From contig PJRA01000519.1 of NCBI GenBank assembly GCA_016987375.1, positions 248,944 to 277,561 on the forward strand: a stretch of 28,618 nucleotides of DNA. The letters are read 5' to 3'. The notes below the pieces were generated by a model. That model made no database searches. It saw only the letters and a program-made list of their open reading frames with translations, and had not been told where the DNA came from. The stretch is from Brachionus koreanus (Eukaryota; Rotifera; Eurotatoria; Ploima; Brachionidae). This document shows, in pieces, positions 17,802-28,112 of the stretch (position 1 is its first letter; each line of letters opens with the position of its first letter). Position numbers and translations under genes: made by a program.

Positions 17802-19208
17802 TTATTTAATTAAAAAACTGTTCTCCATAACAGGGTTTCTTAATAATTTAGCAGCAGACACTTTGTATTCATCCTTCGAAGGAACAGAAGAATTAGCATA
17901 TAAATTTGCTAATTGAGGAGGATCTATTTTATTTAAATAAAACCTTCTTTTGAATACAGTTTTGAGATTGACAAGTTCATTTATCGTCTGAAAATCTAAA
18001 CACTTGTCCGGGTTAAAAGATATAAAAAAATCGCTCATTTTTTAATATTAAATCGTCAATGCTGGTCTTATTCTTAGTAAAACGGACATTTAGACCAGTT
18101 CCACTTAATTGTTCTTTGATAGAACAAAGTGTGTCGTTTAAAGTGATTCTCTTTGTCAGAGAGAGCAACTTGCACTCTTCTATAACAATTGTACTAATGG
18201 CGGCAGCAGAGTCGTATTTTTAAACATCCTCTTTTAAGAAATGTGTGCCCGGCCAAACATGGTACGAACCGAAAGATTGTGCCAGTTTCTCACAAATAGT
18301 AGTTTTATAAGTAGAAGCTCTACCTCCTAAAAGGATGAGCATCTATTTTAATCCTTATTTCCCTAATAAATTCAATAAAATTTTTGAATGGGATTAACTT
18401 CTTAATATCTGTCTTGCAAAGAGGCATGTTTTCGTCCTCATTCATCCTCTAGTCTTTAAGAGACTGGAGGTAATTAGAAAAAGTTTTATTTAACCGAAGC
18501 ATAATGCAATAGGTTTTCCAACTATAATATTGCGGATACTCCGCTCTAAACTGAGCCATTTCGGCTTTTGTATGTTTTGGGCTATTTTTTAACTCCTTAA
18601 TTTTGGAGATGATAGATTGCCTACCATCGGGTTTCCATAATATATTAGGATTATCGATTAAAACGTTTTTTCTTTTAATATAGTTCAATATATTTTTATA
18701 TTCGTCTTTAATAGTATTGAAGTGCATCTGTATAAGTGCAAGTTTTCCCTGAGGATTATATATGCCCATTGCTTCTAAAGAAGCTTTGGACATGTCTCGG
18801 ACATTCCTTTTAAAATAAATTAAAACTTAATATGAAATAAAAAAAAAACTAACCTTTTGGTAATCTTGGGTATTCCCAATAAATGAAAATGGCCACGTAG
18901 CCGGCCTTTGACTCATCGTAACCGATAAGACGAATTGAATTAAATAATTCGGCGATATTATCCTTGGTTGCAAAGTTAAAATCAACGGTACAATGACGAA
19001 GAGCTTCGACACGCTGGGCCTTATTCACTTGTTCATATTCGAAATCATCGAATTCATGCTTTCTTTTGGTGATTGTAACGCTTGATTGGGCCGACAATTA
19101 AAACTTCTCTTTAAACTTGATGTTCAAGTATTCCTAGGACATAAAGTGCCATATTTCAGGATATTTATTCTTAATTCCAGTTAGAGCCTCCTCTTTAATT
19201 ACTTTGTC
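17802..19208 (-). pseudogene. SF3-type helicase, decayed copy B with an intron
   Basis: This is the most complete copy. An upstream exon (about 19208-18854) carries KRKHEFDDFEYEQVNKAQRV and ends at AAAAG. An intron of 47 nt (18853-18807, GTTAGT...AAAAG) follows, then an exon with SKASLEAMGIYNPQGKLAL. The helicase part has Walker A GGRASTYKTT (18298-18327), HVWPGTHF, Walker B-like STIVIEEC (about 18173-18196), LSGTGLNVRF and motif C-like FFISFNPDKCLDF (17990-18031). Stops occur after SLKD (18449) and before KYDSAA. A T7 run near 18025 shifts the frame between motifs B' and C. The upstream exon also joins out of frame. SF3 proteins are hexameric viral replication helicases; no HUH nickase motif is visible. 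The host may have received it as an endogenised virus. Confidence 0.72.
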
Positions 19209-19282
19209 CTAAATTTTTAAATTTTTATTTTTATTTTTTTTATATTTAAAAATATGGCTTGAATTTTTTAGCTTATTTTTAC

Positions 19283-19377
19283 AAAGCCAATTTAGATCGA
19301 CATTGTTGCCTTGGTAAGAATCACAGCATACTTTGAAATTTCCTTTTAATTTTATGAGTTTGTTCTCTAAATCTTTT
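19283..19377 (-). pseudogene. Short exon-like segment upstream of helicase copy B
   Basis: The segment is bounded by an acceptor TTTTCAG (19378-19384) and a donor GTAAAAATAAG (starting at 19282). It encodes about 31 residues including KLKGNFKVCCDSYQGNNVDL. The following intron would end at TTTAG (19209-19213) before the next coding segment of copy B, although the joining phase is not perfect. It may be an N-terminal exon of the helicase gene or part of an adjacent chromodomain gene. Confidence 0.4.
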
Positions 19378-19434
19378 CTGAAAATTGCTGGTATTTAGCA
19401 AAATTAAAATATTGTATAAGTTTATTCTTTTTAG

Positions 19435-19695
19435 TCAACAGTTTATTTTAGGACATTGGTTTGTATAAATTTGTTTATTTGATTTGTATTCATTTATCAA
19501 TTTGAGACTGTTAAAATATCTTTCGGGAATCCAAGATGATTCTGATTTAGGCAAATTTTTCCAATTTACAAGGTAAAAATTTTCATTATTTATTTCGTTG
19601 TGGTTTTCGATTCTTTCGCTTTCAGCAATCTCATTTAGAAGTGATAAATCGTTTTCCACCAATTTAAGCTTATGCCTCGGGTATCTCTGAACTTA
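19435..19695 (-). pseudogene. Chromodomain-containing exon or fragment
   Basis: The minus-strand frame reads ENFYLVNWKNLPKSESSWIPERYF, the core of a chromodomain (Y-L-V-x-W-K...S-x-S-x-W-x-P), which binds modified histone tails or other chromatin ligands. It has no ATG. It starts after a GTTCAG acceptor-like sequence (about 19690-19695) and ends at TAA (19435-19437). Chromodomains of this type occur at the end of integrases of Ty3/gypsy chromoviruses and Polintons. No integrase core is visible here. It lies on the same strand as, and just upstream of, helicase copy B, so a chromodomain-helicase fusion is possible. Confidence 0.6.
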
Positions 19696-19816
19696 CTTAT
19701 TTACAAAACAGAATAACGTTTTTCTAAGAGCATTTATGCTTCCTTAAATTTATTGAAACATCCTCCTTTTCGCTTTTTAAAAAAAAATTTGGTTTCGAAA
19801 CAAGTCACATCGAAAA

Positions 19817-20740
19817 TTCATCGATGGTCTGCTTCATCGTTTGAAAATTGATGATTTCATCAAGATTGAAACTAATGAAAAATCTCTCCATCTTAAGTGT
19901 TAAATCATCTATTGATGATTTATTTTTTGCCAATCATATATTTAGTATTCAATCATATTATCATATATATAGTTTCTGACAATTGCTCCTTGAGAGAACA
20001 TAAAGTATCTTGAAGGAAACCCTCTTATGCAAGCTCAACCACTTGCACTCCTCAATGACAATGGTTGATATTGCAGTTCTTGCCGCACTATCATATTTCA
20101 GGATATCTTCCTTTATATATTGGGTCCCCGGCCAAACATGGTAGAGTCCGTAAGACATTGCTAAATTTTTGCAAATCGTACTTTTGTACGTATTTGCTTT
20201 GCCAGATGAATGGCCCTATAATTAGGTTTTCATGTCACTAATAATAGAAACATATTCTTTGAATGGGAGCAATTTTTCAAGTCTTTATCGCTTAAAGGAC
20301 AATTCTCGTCATCCTACATTCCCTGGTCTTCCAAGGATTGAAGATGGTTTGAGAACTCCTTACTAAGTCGTAACTAAATACAGTCAGACTTGCAGCTATT
20401 GCTGGAAAATCATGACGAAACTCCATTTCAGCTGGAGTATATTTCGGCTTTTTTTTTATATAATTAGTTTACTTAGAATGGAAACCCTTTTATCAGGCTT
20501 CCAGAGAATATTGTCATCCTCGTTTAGCACTTTTTTTCTTATAATATAACTAACTATGTTATTATAGTTGTCTTCATCTTTTATCTGATTAAAGTGCATT
20601 GTTAAGAATGCTAGTTTGACATTTAGGTTTCGAATGTACATTGCTTCTAAAGAGGCTTTGGATAGCTCTCTCACATTTCTTCATAAATAATTTAAAACCT
20701 ATTCTAGTTAATTCTCCTACCTTTTGTTGATCCTGGATAC
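19817..20740 (-). pseudogene. SF3-type helicase, decayed copy C
   Basis: An upstream exon end (AAAAG at 20721) is followed by a 42-nt intron (20720-20679, GTAGGA...GAAG) at the same position as in copy B. The next exon begins NVRELSKASLEAM. Later blocks are Walker A GKANTYKST (about 20176-20200), GLYHVWPGTQYIKEDILKYDSAA, Walker B-like ISTIVIEECKWLS, SLKEQLSE and motif C-like RFFISFNLDE (about 19875-19900). The B' region is partly lost, and frame shifts occur after Walker B. The 3' part after motif C is truncated at a TGA near 19820. Its divergence from copies A and B is much larger than expected for a recent duplication. Confidence 0.66.
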
Positions 20741-22184
20741 TTTATCCTCTTAAAAAATAAAATAATTATACCAGTAATTGGAGGTAAAAAGAGAAGAATC
20801 ATATGGAACACTTTCAGCAGGAGAGATATGAACATGAAATATAATTTGCATTCTTTCAAACCTTTAGGAAGCTTATACCGATGAAAGAGCCCAGCACATT
20901 GAAGAGACACTAATGCTTCAAACTAAAATTGAGTAGCTAAATCAATTGCATCCCCATTAAAAGACAATCAAAAAAGTTTCAGAGATTTAAATCTCGAAAA
21001 TAAAGAACTCGATAATTTAAAAACTAATATTTTTTAAAAAATTGTAATAAATAAAAGAATTATTCCTATATTGTAAAAATCATTATCTGAATTTCAATGG
21101 TAAAAAAAATTGGAATTGTTGAAGTTTGTAAAAAGTATATTTTTAATAAATTATGAATGAAATTATTAAAAAAAATTTATATTTTAATGTCAAATTTTGA
21201 ATCTTAATTTACGAAATTTACATTGATTATTTGATGGGCAACAATTTGCTAAATAAATTATTCTTTTTAATATTCAAATAAAAAAATTATTCGATTAAAA
21301 GTTATTCGAATAATAAATCGATTATTGATATTATTGATAATCGATTGCTAGCATTAATACTGGTTCATATTTTAATTAAAAAAAATTAAAAAAATGTTAA
21401 AATGAAATATTTACCATTTTGTTTTATTTCCTTTTTTATTTGTTTTGTGTTTTACTCTATTTGTATCTTTTTTTCTATTTAAAAATAATTTTATTTCTAA
21501 ATTTTTAAACATTTGAAATTTTGCTAAATCAAACATCAACTTAAATTCAAACACAAAATTAAATTAACAAAACAATTTTAATATTTTGATAATAGATTAA
21601 TTATATTTATGCAGTACTTTATTTTCAAGATTAAAAACAGAGTTGGTCAATGTCAAAAACTGTCTATATTTTTAAAACCAATGATCAAGTTTAAGTCTGA
21701 GTTTCAAAAATATAAACAGTTTTAAGGTCAAAAGAGATTCAGACGATTTTAAAATTTAAATATTTCAATATTTAACTGAAATATATATATAATAATATAA
21801 TATTAATTAATTTTTTCCATTATATCATCTTTTTGAAAACCATCGATTTGGACTCAAATTTAATTAACTTAAAAATAGTTAAGCTAAAAATTTGAAACCT
21901 TGTTACCAATTTTTCTGTGATGTTTAAATCACTCATTCCCAATAATTATATCAATTAATCAACTTTTTGATAATTTTGATGTTCCAAATTTTTAAGACAA
22001 ATTAAAGCATCAAAATTTTTGAATACTCGAAAGAAGTTAATAACTAATAAATTTAAACAGCAATATTATTTTATTTAAGTATAAAAATATTTTTAATCAA
22101 AAATAAAAATAAAGTTAATTTGACTAGTTTTTGAAACAATTTTTGAAAAATTATATTTTAACATTTAACACTTAAATACAATAT
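20741..22184. other. Spacer with coding debris and palindromes
   Basis: At about 20790-21035 the plus strand shows coding-like, Gln/Glu-rich coiled-coil debris in several frames (HMEHFQQERYEHE, DERAQHIEETLMLQTKIE, RDLNLENKELDNLKTN) ending in TAA; it is broken and unidentified. At 21316-21346 AATCGATTAT and ATAATCGATT form a 10-bp stem with an 11-nt loop. The rest is AT-rich. A possible AATAAA for the receptor gene (minus strand) lies at 22070-22075, 110 nt past its stop codon. Confidence 0.4.
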
Positions 22185-24059
22185 TCAGTCAGTTTGTTGA
22201 GTTGAAGAAGAGTTTTTAGTAGAGCTTCTCTTTGAAAACATACTAGTCATTGTGCGTAGCATACTTGATCTAAGATTTGATCTTGGATTACGATTGAACG
22301 CATATGAACAAAAAATGAACAAACCTTGCAAAGAATTAAGCACAATGTAAACGTACCAAATAAATGAGTTTTTGTCATTCATCAAAGAGCTGACAATACC
22401 AACTGTCCAAGTGAGACCAGTGAGAAGAAATATTTTCACAAACAAAACCAATCTCTGACTAGCATTGTCGTTATTAGAATTATTCACTTTTTTCTCTTGG
22501 TTGCCACTGCCATTGACACTTGATTCCTCTTTTTTTAAATATTTTTTGCTTATCTTATCTATTTTTTTAATAGACCTTACACTTACAATCATAAATATGG
22601 TGTTGAGTATCAAGATAACACAAATAGGCAGCACAAAAAATAGCAACAAATCCAAGCTAGACGAAATAAAGCAAAGCTTAAAACCATAGGTCAAACTTTT
22701 CTGGTTCTTTAAATTTAGAATTAGAACACAAATTAGTGGTGTCAGCCATGAGAACAAAGAATACTTGAGAAATAATTTGTCACCATCGCTGGAAGATATT
22801 CTTGACGAATTGGTAAACATTTTGAACAAATCAAACGCCATTATGTTAGACCAAACAAAAAATGTTAAATAGAAATAATGTGTGAGTAAACTCATTAGAT
22901 AGCATGGAAATATTTCTCCTATATTTTCAATTAGCTCTGATCTATTCTCGAATCTGTTTGGCATGTCTGGTATATTGCATGTTTTGTGAGCTATTTTTTT
23001 TTCAATAAACGATTCGGTAAAATAAGCCGATATCATGAAAAACAATTGAGATAAAAGCAATGAAAGACTCAAATTAATCAGAATTTTTCCAGCAAAATTT
23101 CTCAATACTTTGTTTTTAAAGTAAAAAAGTAGCAGAAAAAAAAGACTTATTATTGAAATTGAATTGCCAGATATGGTTAAATATTTTTTTATTTTGTCTT
23201 GAGTCAATTCAGTATTACAATCACCATTAAACTGAGATATTTTTCCTACACGAATTGACTGATTCAATGCCGTCTGACGATTCATTTGAACATCATAGTT
23301 AATTACAACTTCATCATTCAAATCGGTCAAGTCAAACAAAAGCTGTAGACTGGTCAAATACAATTTTCTGCTGGAAATTAAATAGCAATTTAGTGTGAAT
23401 ACTCCATTACAAATGGCACAATACTTGTTTCGGTAGGCTATGTCGTCAAAATCATAGCGCATGGCTGTGTATGAATGACATTTTTCAATTACAGACTGAT
23501 TTGTGTAATTACTGGGACATGTTTGAACTGTTGGCATACATTTACGTGGTTCTGGTATGTGATTAGGTGCTGTAATTTTAACAGATACTTTTTTTTCTTG
23601 GCCAGAAAGAATTCTTTTCAAAAAAGCTTCGTCAATCTCAAAAGGATACTTGGTCAAATTGTAGCTAACATTAAACAAGGTTAGATCACTTGTGTTAAGA
23701 CTTCGTAAATTACATTTTGCACAATAGATATTTTTGTAAAAATGACTATTCGTATAAACAGGTATGTAATTGATAAAGTCCGAACTGGGTTCTTCACAAT
23801 TATTGATGGTTTGTTCATCTGTGAATGCTTTGTCGCATTGTCCAATCGTGTATATATAAAAATTGTCTGTTTTGGCGTTGCATTGATAGGGGTGTTTGCG
23901 GCTAACTGGCTTTTGTTGGTCGCTGCAGCAATCTGAATATGTGCTACACTGATTGCAGAAGCAGCCTCTAGGATAGATGCTAGAATTATCCGAACAAAGG
24001 TCATTGCATTCAGGTCTAGTCGAACTGATCAAACTAAATACTAAAACCATAAAAATCAT
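22185..24059 (-). CDS. Family B (secretin/adhesion/Methuselah-like) G-protein-coupled receptor with somatomedin-B-like N-terminus
   Basis: The open frame extends to 24167, but the internal ATG at 24059 starts with an ideal signal peptide (MIFMVLVFSLISS) and is preferred, giving 624 aa. Residue numbers here refer to the longer frame. Residues 54-96 carry a C-x3-C...C-x-C-x2-C-x5-CC pattern typical of a somatomedin-B-like module. A Cys-rich ectodomain follows with IYCAKCN (147-153) and KYCAICNG (248-255). Seven hydrophobic segments lie at about 329-350, 357-383, 423-445, 466-485, 503-530, 571-593 and 602-622. TM6 LTGLTWTVGI and TM7 LNSLQGLFIF are hallmarks of the 7tm_2 family. There is no visible GPS autoproteolysis motif before TM1, which favours a Methuselah-like over a classical adhesion receptor. 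The cytoplasmic tail is short and Ser-rich. It would act at the plasma membrane as a ligand receptor; the ligand is unknown. The single-exon frame is intact. Confidence 0.87.
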   Translation of the reverse strand: MIFMVLVFSLISSTRPECNDLCSDNSSIYPRGCFCNQCSTYSDCCSDQQKPVSRKHPYQCNAKTDNFYIYTIGQCDKAFTDEQTINNCEEPSSDFINYIPVYTNSHFYKNIYCAKCNLRSLNTSDLTLFNVSYNLTKYPFEIDEAFLKRILSGQEKKVSVKITAPNHIPEPRKCMPTVQTCPSNYTNQSVIEKCHSYTAMRYDFDDIAYRNKYCAICNGVFTLNCYLISSRKLYLTSLQLLFDLTDLNDEVVINYDVQMNRQTALNQSIRVGKISQFNGDCNTELTQDKIKKYLTISGNSISIISLFFLLLFYFKNKVLRNFAGKILINLSLSLLLSQLFFMISAYFTESFIEKKIAHKTCNIPDMPNRFENRSELIENIGEIFPCYLMSLLTHYFYLTFFVWSNIMAFDLFKMFTNSSRISSSDGDKLFLKYSLFSWLTPLICVLILNLKNQKSLTYGFKLCFISSSLDLLLFFVLPICVILILNTIFMIVSVRSIKKIDKISKKYLKKEESSVNGSGNQEKKVNNSNNDNASQRLVLFVKIFLLTGLTWTVGIVSSLMNDKNSFIWYVYIVLNSLQGLFIFCSYAFNRNPRSNLRSSMLRTMTSMFSKRSSTKNSSSTQQTD

Positions 24060-24167
24060 TCTAAAATATTCACTGGAATAAATGAATTTTGAATTGAATA
24101 AAACAATTTTATGATTTTTATCGGCTTTTAGATCTATTTTTATGAGAGAAAGAGATGAACATTTCAA

Positions 24168-25650
24168 GAGTGTTGATATAACAATAATGCTTTTAGATAA
24201 AATAAAAATAAAATTATTTAATCAGTTGAAAAAGAAGAATTATTTACATTTATTTATAATTAAAAAATTTGATATTATCTTTGATGGCTTGAGAGACGAT
24301 TAGATAAAAAAAATTCAAACCTAATCTGTAGGTTAGAAATGAAATCCGACATTATCCTTTAAAATGCGTTGTTTTTCTAAATGACATAAATTGTGGTACC
24401 TACAATCTGTATTTCAAGCCTAGATAATCACTTAATTTTAAATAAATAGTTTAAAATATTAGTTGTCTAAATTGATTTTTTTTTTAGAAAAATAAAGGTG
24501 TCATTTTTTGGAAATGGATTCATCAAAATTTAAATGTAAAATGTAAAATTAAATTTTGCGTTTAAAGAAAAAAAAAGATAAAAAATTCATTTATTGATCA
24601 TTTATTTAATTCAAATGAACAAATTAATGATATAAGCTTTAAAAGGAACAACTAATTTATTACTAATAAATTGTTTATTTTAAAAGTAATTAAGCAATCT
24701 GTTTAAATAAAGAAAATTTAGTTTTATTTGCAAATACGTCTTGAATTTAAAAAAATCAAATAATAAAATTTATTATAATTCAATCACGTTTCACTCAAAA
24801 ATCCATAATTTAGACAAATTATCAACAAGATAATATCAGAGGTCAAACCTTTTAGCTTTTTTTGTTTTTACTTTTGTTAATCATAAAGCTAGATTAATAA
24901 ATAAACAGAATAAATTTTTAAACAGCTTCTTTTTTTTTATTTGAGGATCAATTACAAAACATTGATTCTTTTTGATTAGTGAATTTCCATTAAAAGCTAT
25001 CTAATTTAAACAAACAACTTTAATGAGAATTTAAATAAGAGAAATTTTTATTTTAGTTAATTTTTAATAATTATTTTGTTAGAATATCACAAATTTTGAA
25101 TATAAAAACCCAAATTTTATTAGAATAATCACCAAAAATTAAAATTTGATTAAAATTTGAATAAAAATTTAAAAAAAAATCTTTTTTTTCGACACTAAAT
25201 TTTTAAATTTTTTCTACATTTGTTTACACAAGCCCAGTGACTCTTGTTCGACCAGATGACTTGAATATTCGTTATCAAATACCTAAATTTTACTAATTGT
25301 CTTGCCGTTTTTTACTTCAAAAAAAGTGCTCTTTTTTCTTTCTTTTTTTTATGTTGTTGGCAGTTAAATTTTGGTGATGCTTCAGAGTCTTGGACTTTTT
25401 ATTTATTTTATTTGTATTCTTTACCGAGCTAATGTTTTCAGATTAAAAAAATCTAATTTATAATCAAAATAAAATTAAATAAAAATAAAAAATAGGAATA
25501 AAATAGAATGTAGAAAGTATAATTTAAAACAAAAAAAGAAATGAAAATATTAAAAAATAGATAAAATGAAATAAGTAGTAACAGGATACATATGTTTGAT
25601 TATCTGAAGACTCAAAGAAATAGTAAGGTAGCAGTTACACAATGGAGTCG
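24168..25650. other. AT-rich intergenic stretch
   Basis: Only short frames are present, with abundant A/T runs. No gene, RNA or transposon termini were recognised before the LINE remnant that starts near 25655. Confidence 0.5.
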
Positions 25651-25654
25651 GATA

Positions 25655-26565
25655 TTAGATATATCTTGATTCGAAATCGGCACCAGTCTGATAACTAATG
25701 GAATTGAATGACTCAGTCCTGTCCCAACATATCTCTCACTCTACTCAAAAAGTCGATTCGAGACTGTAAGTAATTTAAGTTTTTTAAAAGCTTCGTCATG
25801 CATGATATTGGAGGGAGTATCACATTTCAATCTAAGTATAGATCTTACTGCTGTATTCTGAATTGCTCGTAATTTTTTGGTATTTTTTTCTGAAAATGAA
25901 TTAAAGCAAGGAAAAAAATAGTCTAGGATTGATCCGATTAAAGATTTATAAAAGTTTTCTTAAGTTTTTTAAATAAGAACCCATTTTTTGTTTGACATTA
26001 TCTTAATTAGATTTAGCCTTATATTACAAAGTTCATTTATCTCATCAACAAGATTAAAAATCAGTTTAGAATCATATTTGATACCTAAAAACTTAATTTC
26101 TTTTTGGTTTTCTATTTACTTCTCATAAATTTTTATGCCAAGATTATCACTCTCTTTCTTTTATTTAGAGAAAACTACTGAACATGAGTTTTTCACTGAT
26201 ATTTTCATTTTCAATTTAATTAGCCTTGTTCTAGTTCATTGGTGTATTAATTTATCTTTTTTATCTCATTTTCAAGGTTTCCTTTTTTACTGAAAATAAA
26301 AAGCCTTTGGGAACACCTGTAGTAATTTGGTATTCATCGCTCAAGTGGTCATTTACATTTAGTTTAAAAGCTTTAAAAGTGTCAAAGAAAGGGGAACAAA
26401 CTCTTTTCTTTCTATTAAATGACTGTACAATTTTCTGAATCAAAAAAGTAAAGATTATCGGAGATCAAATGATGTTTTCTAATACCAGATTGCTCTTAGA
26501 TAAGTGATAAATTTGCTTCTACAATATTGTAGAGTCTTAAGTATCCTAAACGCTCAAGTATTTTT
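25655..26565 (-). mobile_element. Decayed jockey-like LINE (reverse transcriptase remnants)
   Basis: Read on the minus strand from high to low coordinates, the order is that of a jockey-type RT. KILERLGYLR and EQSGIRKHH (about 26470-26560, RT fingers) come first, then LIQKIVQSFNR and DEYQITTGVPKG (about 26290-26430, the TGVPQGS box). After a gap comes a C-terminal stretch at about 25748-25930 with LDYFFPCFNSFSEKNTKKL and AIQNTAVRSILRLKCDTPS. The segment that should carry the YADD box is missing or unreadable. Many shifts and stops show an old dead copy. It lies just upstream of the Tc1-like element. Confidence 0.75.
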
Positions 26566-27166
26566 ATTTTATTTTGCATTGTTTTCTAAGAAAAAGCTGC
26601 TTTCTATGATTCCAAAATTCAATTAACAGGTGAAGCATAAATAGACAAAAGCTTACTTTCCCGATTAAGAAAATGATCAGATGATCTAATATATTTAAAC
26701 TACTAACTATTAGCTATAATATTGGAAAAAATTTTTTCTAAATGCCTGTGACTGAACGAGAGAATTTTCGAAAAGCAGTCAAAAATATTATTTCACAAAT
26801 GAAAAAATCTGATCTTGTCGTGCACTTTACAAATCAAAGAATTGCTCGAAGTACTATATATAATACAATCAACCGTATTCAAAATGCAGGGCCGACAAAA
26901 GACAATAAGAGAACGGGTCGTCCAAGCACCTGGACAGTTGCAAAGAAGAAAAAACTGAAAAGATTGACCAATAACCGAATTCGAATGAGTCAAAGACGTC
27001 TAGCAAGGAAATTTTCTGTCCACCAAAGAACAGTTGGTCGACAATTAAAAAGAATGGGTATTTCATATCGAAAACGTGAAAAAACGCCAAAATATAGTGT
27101 CGTACAGTTTGAAAAAGCAAAGCACTTGAGCGCAAAACTTTCATATATGCTATTAAGCTCACCATG

Positions 27167-27178
27167 TTCACTTATTTT
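27167..27178 (+). repeat. 12-bp target-site duplication, left copy (right copy 28113-28124)
   Basis: TTCACTTATTTT is present at both ends of the inserted LINE. With only one copy retained, the transposase reading frame is continuous across the junction, which shows this is the true insertion site. Confidence 0.93.
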
Positions 27179-28112
27179 TTTTTCCTTATTCACTCCTTGT
27201 GGAGCATAGGATCATTACTTTTGATTTCCACTCAAGTCGATCTTTTGCCTTCACCCTTGCTTCTCCACATGGAGTCTAGCAAAGGTAATCTTTGCTTTAG
27301 CAAGTCTTTTCTTAATGTCTCTTTGTGCTCCCATTGTTGTACTAATGGTGCTTCCTAAGTATGTAAATTCGTTTACACACTCGACTTGTGAATCATCAAT
27401 GGTGATCGGGGTGTCCAATTTAGTGTTTATGCACATTACTTTTGTTTTGACCACATTTATTTCGAGTCCAGTTGGTTTAGCGTTGTTCGCCAAATCTTGT
27501 GTTTTCATATGCATATGTTCTTCTGTACTTGATATTAACACCAAGTCATCCGCAAAGTCTAAGTCTTCAAGTTTGGTTGTTAAACCCCATTGTATACCCC
27601 TGGCATTTATTGTTGTTTTCTTCATTACATAATCAATCACTATTAGGAATAGTGTTGGAGAGAGAACGCACACTTGCCTGACTCCTGTACAAACTTTGAA
27701 GCTCTCAGAATACCCTTTTTCCAGAATCACACTACACTCGAATTTCTCGTAGAAGAGTTTTATAAGTTAACTATTTTCTGTGGTAGGCCATATGATCTTA
27801 GTATGGCCCACAGGGTTTCTCTGTGTATGCTGTCAAAGGCTTTTTTGAAGTCAATGAAGTTAAGATACAAGGGACTGTTCCATTCGATACTTTGCTCTAT
27901 GATGTTCCTAAGTGCAAATATCTGGTCTATGCATCCTCTCCCTCGTCTAAATCCTGCTTGTTCTTCTCTGAGTTTAGCATCCAAAGAGTTTCTGATTCTT
28001 TCCAGAATTATGCTGCAGAACGCCTTGCTTGCTATTGATAGCAGTGTTATTCCTCTCCAATTATCACAGATCATTTTGTTTCCTTTCTTAGGAAGTTTCA
28101 CTATCAGGCCTA
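27179..28112 (-). mobile_element. 5'-truncated, internally deleted LINE inserted antisense in the transposase
   Basis: On the minus strand, RT blocks run from NWRGITLLSIASKAFCSII and EEQAGFRRGRGCIDQIFALR (27760-28101) to FIDFKKAFDSIHRETLW. After a frame shift come CTGVRQVCVLSPTLF, DLDFADDLVLIS (catalytic FADD) and TYLGSTISTTMGAQRDIKKR (27251-27730). The combination of WRGITLLS, FADD and the C-terminal CSTRSE found just before the tail is typical of an RTE-like or related LINE clade; the clade is tentative. The text jumps from FARL directly to this C-terminal end, so several hundred bases between RT and the 3' end are deleted. The 3' end is an A-run (T-run at 27175-27183) next to the target duplication. 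The insertion is 934 bp long. Confidence 0.85.

Noticed and set aside
23681..24004. 107-aa minus-strand frame within the receptor gene
   Set aside because: It is an alternative frame of the receptor ectodomain; the receptor frame has the Cys pattern and signal peptide.
27315..27681. Plus-strand frames over the nested LINE
   Set aside because: They are antisense to clear reverse transcriptase motifs on the minus strand.
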